Part shown: piece after piece, positions 15,609-22,165 of the stretch
How the letters are laid out: every line of letters begins with the position of its first letter
How positions within the stretch are numbered: the stretch's first letter is position 1
Origin: UBA830 sp036339975
GTDB lineage: Bacteria; Pseudomonadota; Alphaproteobacteria; MPNO01; UBA830
Direction: 5' to 3'
NCBI GenBank assembly: GCA_036339975.1
Contig: JAYYZV010000106.1
Location: 1-35,304 of the forward strand
Length of the DNA stretch: 35,304 nucleotides
Made by a program: the position numbers and the translations under genes
Notes under the pieces: generated by a model
What the model saw: the letters and a program-made list of their open reading frames with translations, nothing else
The model's database searches: none
Told to the model about the DNA's origin: nothing

Positions 15609-16229
15609 ATGGGGCCACGAATGGAAACGCGTCGACAGCGCAACGCAGCCGACAAGCGCCGAGCCATCTTGCTGGGCGCGCGTGCTGTATTCATGCAGCA
15701 TGGTTTCGGGGGTGCAAGTATGGATGCAATCGCTGATGCGACCTCCGTTTCAAAGATGACCCTTTACCGCTATTTCGATAGCAAAGAAACATTGTTCGCT
15801 GGTCTGATCGAAGAGCAATGCGAGCGTATCCTGGAACAGGACCCGGCGGCTCCTTTGGGCGGGTTGCCGCTTCGGGAAGCCCTTGTCCGTTTCGGTGAAC
15901 GTTTACTCAATACGGTCTACGCGCCAGAAACCTTGGCTCTACATCGGATAGTTCTGGCGGAGCTACAACGGTTTCCAGAATTAGGCGTATTATTCTACAG
16001 GTCCGGACCCGAGCGAAATATATCCGCGCTTGCAAGCTATCTCGAAAACCTATCGAAAGAAGACAATCTAAAAGTCGACAATCCGCGAAAGACTGCCGAG
16101 GAATTTTTTGAACTGGTAAGAGGTTATACTCATCTAAGACTTCTGCTCGGAATCGAAAAAAGACCTGATCAAGAAGCTATCCGGTTGCAGGTTGCTCGGG
16201 CTGTTGATACCGTTGCAAAGTCACTTTGA
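15609..16229 (+). CDS. TetR/AcrR family transcriptional regulator
   Basis: About 206 residues. The N-terminal helix-turn-helix covers about 17-62: RRAILLGARAVFMQHGF, then ASMDAIADATSVSKMTLYRY and the usual FDSKETLF. The C-terminal domain matches the AefR-like class (TetR_C_7) in length and in the block FFELVRGYTHLRLLLG. Start is ATG at 15609 or, equally plausible, ATG at 15621, which has GGGG 6 bases before it. It is divergent from the Rieske alpha/beta/quinone oxidoreductase operon with palindromic operators between them, so it probably represses that operon and itself. It could also control the + strand genes that follow (aldolase, ODP protein, MsrB), 72 bases downstream. The ligand is unknown. 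Confidence 0.93.
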   Translation: MGPRMETRRQRNAADKRRAILLGARAVFMQHGFGGASMDAIADATSVSKMTLYRYFDSKETLFAGLIEEQCERILEQDPAAPLGGLPLREALVRFGERLLNTVYAPETLALHRIVLAELQRFPELGVLFYRSGPERNISALASYLENLSKEDNLKVDNPRKTAEEFFELVRGYTHLRLLLGIEKRPDQEAIRLQVARAVDTVAKSL

Positions 16230-16301
16230 CGGGCGTGCGAATGATATGTTCGGGACAATTCACTGTGTTAGACTTCGGTCACACAAATTCGGAGACAGAT
16301 C

Positions 16302-17090
16302 ATGAATGCTGCGGCTGTCAGTGATACTTTAGTGGGCTCCCTGCGTGGCGAAGTCAGCGAAGATGAGTGGAAAGTGCGTGTTGATCTTGCGGCAGCGTAT
16401 CGGCTGGCTCACATTTACGGGTGGACGACGACACTTATCTATAACCATATATCTGCCCGGATCCCTGGGCCGGAGCACCATTTTCTTCTGAACCCATTTG
16501 GTCTCGGATGGAATGAAGTTACGGCCTCTAACCTGGTAAAGATTGATCTCGAAGGAAATATTCTCGACGAAACGCCCCATAAAATTAACAACGCAGGCTA
16601 CACAATCCACAGCGCTATCCACGCGGCGCGTGACGATGCGATGTGCGTCATACATACGCATACAGAAGCAGGTATGGCGGTTTCTGCTCTGGAAGACGGT
16701 CTGATCTATACCAACCAGGACGCAATGATGTTTTATGGCCATACGGCCTACCACGAATTCGAGGGTATCGCCCTTGACCTGTCGGAACGTGAGCGTCTCG
16801 TTGAGGATCTCGGAGACAAAAAGGTGATGATCCTGCGTAACCACGGATTGCTGACGACGGGAAACAGTATCGGAGACGCTTGGGTCCAGATGTATTTCTT
16901 GGAAAAGGTCTGTCAGGCTCAGCTTTCTCTATTGTCGGCGGCGGCGGCCTCGGGTCAAAAGATCCGCTACCCCTCGAAAGAGGTCTGTGAGCACACAGCA
17001 AAACAGTATGACAACAACGGCACTGGTGAGAGAGAATGGCCGGCTCTCGTCCGGCAACTGGACGACGTCACCACCGAGTACTTAATTTAA
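16302..17090 (+). CDS. Class II aldolase/adducin family protein
   Basis: 262 residues. The zinc ligands of the fuculose-phosphate aldolase fold are visible: H118 and H120 in CVIHTHTEAG and H181 in RNHGLL. The early LIYNHISARIPG block is typical of the adducin-like branch, whose members are often decarboxylases, aldolases or unknowns acting on small hydroxy or oxo acids. ATG at 16302 has GGAGA 8 bases upstream. The next gene starts 3 bases after its stop, so it forms an operon with the ODP-type protein and MsrB. In aromatic pathways class II aldolases split hydroxy-oxo acid ring-cleavage products; that use here is inference. Confidence 0.9.
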   Translation: MNAAAVSDTLVGSLRGEVSEDEWKVRVDLAAAYRLAHIYGWTTTLIYNHISARIPGPEHHFLLNPFGLGWNEVTASNLVKIDLEGNILDETPHKINNAGYTIHSAIHAARDDAMCVIHTHTEAGMAVSALEDGLIYTNQDAMMFYGHTAYHEFEGIALDLSERERLVEDLGDKKVMILRNHGLLTTGNSIGDAWVQMYFLEKVCQAQLSLLSAAAASGQKIRYPSKEVCEHTAKQYDNNGTGEREWPALVRQLDDVTTEYLI

Positions 17091-17093
17091 CCA

Positions 17094-17825
17094 ATGACCA
17101 CAGTTGATGAAATCGCGCCCGATCTGTTCCGTATCACCTGTTTCATTGAAGCAGCGAATTTTCAGTTCTCGTCATTCTTGGTGAGGGATGATGAGCCCAT
17201 GCTCTATCACACCAATCTTCGGGGACTCTTTCCCGATGTCATGCGTGGCGTAGAGACGGTCCTAGACCCGGCGACTATCCGTTGGATCGGGTTTAGTCAT
17301 TTTGAATCCGATGAATGCGGCGCTTTGAACGATTGGCTCGCGATCGCACCTCATGCAGAGCCGGTCTGCAGTTTCGTCGGCGCCCGAACCAGCGTTGGGG
17401 ATTTTTCTGACAGGCCGCCGAGAGTGCTAGAGGCAGACGAGCGGATCCACACAGGGTCACACAGTTTTCGTGTGATAGAAACCAAACACGTTCCGCATGG
17501 ATGGGACGCGAGCCTGATGTTCGAGGAGACGGCGTCCACCCTTTTTTGTTCCGATCTGGTCGGTCAGGGTGGGAACGTCGAAGCTCTGACGGAAGGAGAT
17601 ATTGTCGGCCGATCGCAGGAGTATAACGAGCGTCAGGCAGAAGGGCCAATGTCGGGTTCGGTGCCATTTACTGAAGAAACTTTGCCTATACTTGAAAGCC
17701 TCGCCGACCTGAACCCAAAGACACTTGCTTGCATGCACGGTTCTAGTTTTACTGGTGATTGCGGTCAGGTATTACGGGATTTTGGTGCTATTTTGGAAAG
17801 TCTAAGCACTAAGGATGAACAGTGA
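17094..17825 (+). CDS. Flavodiiron-like ODP protein (metallo-beta-lactamase fold, di-iron)
   Basis: 243 residues. All six ligands of a flavodiiron-protein diiron site can be matched: H69-x-E71-x-D73 in SHFESDECG, H135 in VPHGWD, D154 in FCSDLVG and H215 in CMHGSSF. This arrangement, H-x-E-x-D, distinguishes oxygen-binding diiron (ODP) proteins from zinc hydrolases of the same fold. No flavodoxin domain follows, so it is a stand-alone diiron module like bacterial ODP chemosensor or peroxidase-type proteins. It starts 3 bases after the aldolase stop and is followed after 6 bases by MsrB, without a clear Shine-Dalgarno, implying coupled translation. Pairing with methionine sulfoxide reductase suggests handling of O2, NO or peroxide; a hydrolase role cannot be excluded. 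Confidence 0.82.
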   Translation: MTTVDEIAPDLFRITCFIEAANFQFSSFLVRDDEPMLYHTNLRGLFPDVMRGVETVLDPATIRWIGFSHFESDECGALNDWLAIAPHAEPVCSFVGARTSVGDFSDRPPRVLEADERIHTGSHSFRVIETKHVPHGWDASLMFEETASTLFCSDLVGQGGNVEALTEGDIVGRSQEYNERQAEGPMSGSVPFTEETLPILESLADLNPKTLACMHGSSFTGDCGQVLRDFGAILESLSTKDEQ

Positions 17826-17831
17826 CGATCG

Positions 17832-18233
17832 ATGGCTGACAAAATTAATAAAACAGATGAGGAGTGGCGGGCACAACTGACGGAGGAGGAATACTACGTC
17901 ACCCGTCAACATGGGACCGAACGCGCTTTTTCGGGGGAATACGATCAGTGTAAAGACCGTGGAATTTATACGTGCCGGTGTTGCGGTCACCCCTTGTTTG
18001 ACGCTGATCACAAATTTGACTCAGGTACGGGATGGCCCAGCTTCTATCAGCCGATGGACAAAGAAGCGGTATCAACAAAGTCGGATCTGTCGATGTTTAT
18101 GAGCCGGACTGAGGTCCTCTGCGCGAGGTGCGACGCCCATCTTGGACACGTTTTTCCAGACGGCCCGATGCCTACCGGTCAGAGGTATTGCATGAATTCA
18201 GTGTCGCTGAAACTGGAACCCAAGGAAAGCTGA
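17832..18233 (+). CDS. msrB: Peptide-methionine (R)-S-oxide reductase MsrB
   Basis: 133 residues, full length for single-domain MsrB. Structural zinc cysteines are C48/C51 (YTCRCCGHPLF) and C97/C100 (VLCARCDAHLGHVF). The active-site signature GTGWPSF lies at 65-71, and the catalytic cysteine is C120 in GQRYCMNS. It reduces the R epimer of methionine sulfoxide in proteins using thioredoxin, repairing oxidative damage in the cytoplasm. No signal peptide is present. It is the last gene of the aldolase-ODP-MsrB run and is followed by a hairpin with a T-rich tail. Enzyme identity is secure; co-operonic placement with a diiron protein and oxygenases fits protection against oxygenase by-products. 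Confidence 0.97.
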   Translation: MADKINKTDEEWRAQLTEEEYYVTRQHGTERAFSGEYDQCKDRGIYTCRCCGHPLFDADHKFDSGTGWPSFYQPMDKEAVSTKSDLSMFMSRTEVLCARCDAHLGHVFPDGPMPTGQRYCMNSVSLKLEPKES

Positions 18234-18242
18234 GGATAACTT

Positions 18243-18280
18243 CTTACGGCGGTTTCAATAAGCCGCGAAGTAAGTTTTCT
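18243..18280 (+). terminator. Rho-independent-like terminator after msrB
   Basis: Starting 10 bases after the msrB stop, CTTAC (18243-18247) pairs with GTAAG (18270-18274), enclosing GCGG (18249-18252) with CCGC (18263-18266). TTTTCT follows directly. The stem is interrupted by small bulges, so strength is moderate. The rest of the gap to 18390 shows nothing recognisable. Confidence 0.5.
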
Positions 18281-18390
18281 CCTCAATCCGAGTGCAGTGA
18301 AAAGTGTCGAATTCGCGGTCTGTTATCGCGCGTTCGTCCTATCCTCCTTATTACCCGAGAATAGCCGTCGCAGCTTTCCATAGCTTTATG

Positions 18391-18741
18391 TCAGGCGACG
18401 GCGACGGCTGTCATTTCCACACGAATTTCCGGTGTAGCCAGGGGAGCGCCGACCGTTGTTCTGGCAGGCGCATTGGGACCATCCACCCAGCCGTCCCAGA
18501 TTTTGTTCATCGCCGCGAATTCCGCCATGTCCGCCATGTAAATCGTGACCGATAAAAGTTTTGATTTGTCCGAGCCCATTGCTGCCAATGTGGCATCAAG
18601 TCGAGTCAGTACATCAGCTGTTTGCTGCGATATGTCGCCCGACCGGTCTTCGGCAACATGACCCATTGTATATATTGTATCGCCGTGGCGTACCGCTTTG
18701 CTCATCCGGGGACCGGGGTCGAGTCTCTTGGGGTCGGCCAT
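18391..18741 (-). CDS. RidA family (YjgF/UK114) protein
   Basis: 116 residues from ATG at 18741, which has AGGAGA 8 bases upstream; the frame is open further upstream but that part is not RidA-like and would overlap the divergent NmrA gene. RidA landmarks include RHGDTIYTMGHVAED, the central QTADVLTRLDATLAAMG helix, LLSVTIYMADMAEFAAMN, and the arginine in PNAPARTTVGAPLATPEIRVEM that binds the substrate carboxylate in deaminating members, followed by the final E-M strand. RidA proteins hydrolyse reactive enamine/imine intermediates and are trimeric and cytoplasmic. Variants in catabolic clusters act on pathway aminoacrylates or ring-cleavage imines. Divergent from the NmrA-like gene, 96 bases between starts. 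Confidence 0.92.
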   Translation of the reverse strand: MADPKRLDPGPRMSKAVRHGDTIYTMGHVAEDRSGDISQQTADVLTRLDATLAAMGSDKSKLLSVTIYMADMAEFAAMNKIWDGWVDGPNAPARTTVGAPLATPEIRVEMTAVAVA

Positions 18742-18837
18742 CTCTTTTTCTCCTATAATCGAACGACAAGTTTCAGCGAAAGATAGCTGTCTGCGCAAGG
18801 CTAGGCTATCCTCGCCGCCTAAAAATGAGGAATACCT

Positions 18838-19692
18838 ATGATTCTGATTACCAGTGCCGGGGGAAAAACCGGCAGGGCGATGATCGCGACTTTCGCTATG
18901 ACCGGGGAGCCGGTCCGAGTGATTATGCGCCGGAACGATATGGATGAACAACTGATGGCACTCGGTGCGACGGAGGTTTTCCACGGTGACCTTAGAGATC
19001 CCGCCCAAACTGCGGCAGCGGCAAACGGATGCCGCGCGATTTATTATATTTGTCCCAACATGATCGAAGACGAGAGGGAAATAGGCGATAGCATCATTGC
19101 TGCGGCTAAATCAGCAGAAGTTGAGCGTTTGATCTTTCATTCTGTTCTGCATACCCAGGTACAGGCTCTGAAGCATCATTGGGCAAGATTGTTTGTGGAA
19201 GAGGCGATCATCGAATCGGGAGTTCCGTTCAGCATACTGCAGGTGGGGTCTTACTATCAGAATATGTTGCCCGGCTGGGCTAAGATGCTCGAAACCGGCG
19301 TTCATGGTATGGCTTACGAGGTGGGTGCACCGATGAGCCTCGTGGATCTCGAGGACGTGTCTGAAGCGGCGACGCGGGTTCTCAACGATCCGGGTTGCGT
19401 GAACGGCATCTTCGAGATTTGTGGACCCGTGATCACACTGACCGAGAAAGCAAAAATACTATCCCGCGTGCTGGGTCGAGAGGTCGAAGCGAAGAAAATG
19501 TCGCCAGATCTGGTGGTGTCCCATGCCCAGGAGATGGGGGTGTCTGAGTTCGGACAGGATTGCATGCGTCGAATGTTTGCTCATTATGATATTCACGGAC
19601 TTGTCGGATCGTCGCGTATACTAGAATGGATCCTAGGACGCCCGCCGACTGATTTTGAAACATTTGTCAAACGGATCGCCGTTGGAGACTGA
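18838..19692 (+). CDS. NmrA-like NAD(P)-binding reductase
   Basis: 284 residues of the atypical short-chain dehydrogenase NmrA/HSCARG class. The N-terminal nucleotide-binding loop is LITSAGGKTGRAM at about 3-15. VIMRR at about 28-32 would contact NADP phosphate, and GDLRDPAQTAAAANGC at about 50-65 is characteristic. The usual YxxxK is not seen at its classical place; instead HWARLFVEEAIIESG matches the NmrA-type helix. Such proteins either act as NADPH-sensing regulators or reduce quinones and other small substrates. Start ATG at 18838. It is convergent with the FAD monooxygenase, 31 bases apart. Function not resolvable beyond family. Confidence 0.88.
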   Translation: MILITSAGGKTGRAMIATFAMTGEPVRVIMRRNDMDEQLMALGATEVFHGDLRDPAQTAAAANGCRAIYYICPNMIEDEREIGDSIIAAAKSAEVERLIFHSVLHTQVQALKHHWARLFVEEAIIESGVPFSILQVGSYYQNMLPGWAKMLETGVHGMAYEVGAPMSLVDLEDVSEAATRVLNDPGCVNGIFEICGPVITLTEKAKILSRVLGREVEAKKMSPDLVVSHAQEMGVSEFGQDCMRRMFAHYDIHGLVGSSRILEWILGRPPTDFETFVKRIAVGD

Positions 19693-19723
19693 CGTACGAG
19701 CTCTTATTTTCTTCGGTAGCCGG

Positions 19724-20908
19724 TTATGTGAGATCGACCGTCAGGGGGTTATACGAGTAGAGCCAAGCGTTTCGGTCGGCGCCCTCGTCCCGTTTCGCAA
19801 AACTTTGACGGATCTCTTCTACGCTATCTAGATGAAACAGTTTCCGGTTGGCATCCGATGTATTTACCACCCGTGCAGTGCGCTTCACCCGGTTACGCTG
19901 GTATAGCTGAAGGGCGTCGGCGATCTTCTCGCTTTGTTCTAGCGATCGGGTCAAGACCGCCCCGTCTTCGATAGCCATCGCGGCACCTTGGGCTAGGTAG
20001 GGTAAAGTCGCATGAGCCGCATCTCCAAGGATTGTCACGCGATCGGAACTCCAGTTTTCGATTGACGGACGACGATAGAGTGCCCAGCGATAGCATTCGT
20101 GTTTATCCACGAGATCGATTACGGTCTGGATATCTTCGTGCCATCCTTGGAAGTCGCTCTTCAGGTCTTCCCACGGGAATTTTGCTGTCCATGATTCCTC
20201 GCGGGCGACCGGAGTTTCGACAGCGCCCACGAAATTCAGCAGCTCACCTCCGCGAATCCAGTACGAAACCGAATGTTTGCCCGGTCCCATCCAGACCGAC
20301 ATGACCTCTTCCATGAAGTTGGCCGGCAGCTTTTTCTTAGGTACGGTTAGGCGCCACGCGGAGTCACCTGTGTAGATTGCTTTCACTGCGCCTGCTACCT
20401 GGTCCCGGATGACGGATTTAACGCCATCTGCACCGATTAGGAGGTCACCCTTTGCGGTACTTCCATCCTCGAAATGGAGTTCGACGCCGTTCTCTGTTTC
20501 CGTATAGCCCGTAGCTTTTTTATTTAGATGGACTAGCCCCCTCTTCATTTTTTGAACGGCGTTCGAGAGAATTTCATGTAGATCCGCCCGGTGGATCTGA
20601 TTATAGGGAGCCTTGTGAAGTTTTAGGTGTTGTTCCGAAAGCGCGAAACGGTCGATAATTTCGCCTGTATCGTGCAGTCTGAACACATATGCCCCCGGCT
20701 GGACCGATAGTGCCGATAACTCACCGCCGATGCCGAGGTGGTTCATTACGTGCATCGCATTCGCACTTAGTTGGATGCCGGCGCCAACCTCCCCCAACTG
20801 GGGAGCCTGTTCGTATATTTCGACGTCGTAACCCGACTTCAACAAACACCCCGCTGCCGCCATACCACCAAGACCAGCGCCTGCAATCAGAATTTTTTCA
20901 GAGCTCAC
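19724..20908 (-). CDS. FAD-dependent aromatic hydroxylase (salicylate hydroxylase-like)
   Basis: 394 residues of the group A flavoprotein monooxygenase family. FAD-binding GAGLGG is at 10-15 with YEQ after the second strand; the DG motif appears in LLIGADGVKSVIRDQ; and the GD motif is G295-D296 in ILGDAAHATLPYLAQGAA. The block LPYLAQGAAMAIEDGAVL and the overall length are typical of salicylate 1-hydroxylase, 3-hydroxybenzoate 6-hydroxylase and 6-hydroxynicotinate 3-monooxygenase. It hydroxylates an activated aromatic ring using NAD(P)H and O2, possibly with decarboxylation. Start is GTG at 20908 with AAGG 9 bases upstream. It is probably transcribed alone or behind the GNAT gene's promoter region. 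The exact ring substrate is unknown. Confidence 0.92.
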   Translation of the reverse strand: MSSEKILIAGAGLGGMAAAGCLLKSGYDVEIYEQAPQLGEVGAGIQLSANAMHVMNHLGIGGELSALSVQPGAYVFRLHDTGEIIDRFALSEQHLKLHKAPYNQIHRADLHEILSNAVQKMKRGLVHLNKKATGYTETENGVELHFEDGSTAKGDLLIGADGVKSVIRDQVAGAVKAIYTGDSAWRLTVPKKKLPANFMEEVMSVWMGPGKHSVSYWIRGGELLNFVGAVETPVAREESWTAKFPWEDLKSDFQGWHEDIQTVIDLVDKHECYRWALYRRPSIENWSSDRVTILGDAAHATLPYLAQGAAMAIEDGAVLTRSLEQSEKIADALQLYQRNRVKRTARVVNTSDANRKLFHLDSVEEIRQSFAKRDEGADRNAWLYSYNPLTVDLT

Positions 20909-20995
20909 AAGAACCAGCCTTCGTCGTTGACGGATGTTGAGTAGAGAATTGAATTATTTCAGTCTGAAAGGCAACATGGGAAAAATATGCCGGTA

Positions 20996-21430
20996 TCACA
21001 GTATTTTACGCATGCTTCGATGGGGTATCCCCGCCTCGTAAAAAATGTCGCTTTCGATAGAGAAACCCAGTTTCTCATAAAAAGGGCAGGCATGGAGCTG
21101 AGAGTAAAGAAACGCGCTCGTATAACCGCTTTTCGCCGCATCCGTGATCGCGCGAAGCATCAATTGCCGTCCGACACCCGCCTTGCGGTGTGCCCGCCTG
21201 ACCGCGACGCGTTCGAACTTTATCTGGTATTTGTCCAGTGGGCGCACCCTAGCCGTACCTATTTCTTTATTATCCAATCGCGCGAGATAGTGGCTGCAAT
21301 GTTCGTCTAGCCCATCAAATTCTATGTCGCGGTTGACTTTCTGTTCAACGCAAAACACGTCAATTCGGATTGAAAAGCACGCTTTGCGATCGCATGGCTC
21401 GATTGCTTCGGTAATAATCGGAAAGGACAC
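20996..21430 (-). CDS. GNAT family N-acetyltransferase, ElaA-like
   Basis: 144 residues. The acetyl-CoA pyrophosphate loop R-x-x-R-K-A-G-V-G at about 79-87 is clear, followed by a helix with QLMLRAI. The end block HACPFYEKLGFSIESDIF and EAGIPHRSM matches the ElaA-like branch (FYEKLGF, then E-x-G-I-P-H). The GTG at 21430 is taken as start because the N-terminal strands begin immediately after it, though no good Shine-Dalgarno is visible. It transfers an acetyl group to an amine of unknown identity. Divergent from the FMN reductase with 168 bases between starts, in which I see no clear regulatory site. Located upstream of the FAD hydroxylase on the same strand (87 bases). Confidence 0.88.
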   Translation of the reverse strand: MSFPIITEAIEPCDRKACFSIRIDVFCVEQKVNRDIEFDGLDEHCSHYLARLDNKEIGTARVRPLDKYQIKFERVAVRRAHRKAGVGRQLMLRAITDAAKSGYTSAFLYSQLHACPFYEKLGFSIESDIFYEAGIPHRSMRKIL

Positions 21431-21598
21431 CAGCAGGCAAAAGTGGTTTCGGGAACAGAGAGAGTATAACCCGGTTTATTGCATGGTGCACGACGAATGG
21501 TGACAGGGTGCCAACACAATAATTATGCGCCTCTAAATAGACCCGCCGGCCCTAGGTCGTTATGTTTTCGCCACCGAACCCCTGGAGGACTTTCCGGA

Positions 21599-22156
21599 AT
21601 GAAGATTTTTGTTTACTCGGCCTCGCTCCGCGAGGATTCGATCAATCTCAAGCTTTCGAAGCTAATTGCGACGGTGGCTGAAGCACATGGTGCGGAGGTA
21701 GATTTCGCGCGGATCAATGATTTTGACATGCCAATGTATAACATGGATGAGCAACAATCGTCTGGTGTGCCCGCCGGAGCAAAAGCGCTGGCCGACCGGA
21801 TAACCGCGGCGGATGGAATGATCCTTACGTCCCCGGAATACAATTGGCTACCGCCGGCCACAATTAAGAACGCCGTCGACTGGCTTTCGCGCATAAAGCC
21901 GGTCCCGCTCGACCGAAAATCGATTCTGCTGTCATCGGCTAGCCCCTCTCTCGTTGGTGGTGGAAGAGGACTACTTAGCCTGCGCGTGTCGTTTGAGGCA
22001 CTTGGAACATGGGTTTATCCAAAAATGTTCACTCTTGCCCAGGCACCTGCTGCTTTTAACGATGACGGCAGTCTTGCCAGCGAAGACCTTGCCACGATGC
22101 TCGACGGTATGGTCGCGGATTATTGTTCAGCTGCGGTGGCACTGAGCAATCGGTAG
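21599..22156 (+). CDS. NADPH-dependent FMN reductase family
   Basis: 185 residues from ATG at 21599, which has GGAGG about 9 bases upstream; earlier in-frame starts add 40 residues that do not fit the fold. The flavodoxin-like FMN phosphate loop is SASLREDSINLKLS at 7-20, and the signature SPEYNWLPPATIKNAVDWLS lies at 78-97. The enzyme reduces FMN, quinones or chromate with NAD(P)H. It precedes the molybdenum hydroxylase large subunit by only 9 bases, making it the first gene of the long + strand operon. It could also supply reduced flavin to the LLM monooxygenase at the window start; both roles are inferred. Confidence 0.92.
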   Translation: MKIFVYSASLREDSINLKLSKLIATVAEAHGAEVDFARINDFDMPMYNMDEQQSSGVPAGAKALADRITAADGMILTSPEYNWLPPATIKNAVDWLSRIKPVPLDRKSILLSSASPSLVGGGRGLLSLRVSFEALGTWVYPKMFTLAQAPAAFNDDGSLASEDLATMLDGMVADYCSAAVALSNR

Positions 22157-22165
22157 GACATAATA

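Noticed and set aside
16329..16844. 171-codon ORF on the - strand inside the class II aldolase gene
   Set aside because: Mirror of the aldolase codons; no ribosome site or family match.
18742..19008. N-terminal extension of the RidA frame
   Set aside because: The extra residues do not resemble RidA and overlap the divergent NmrA-like gene; ATG 18741 has an excellent Shine-Dalgarno.
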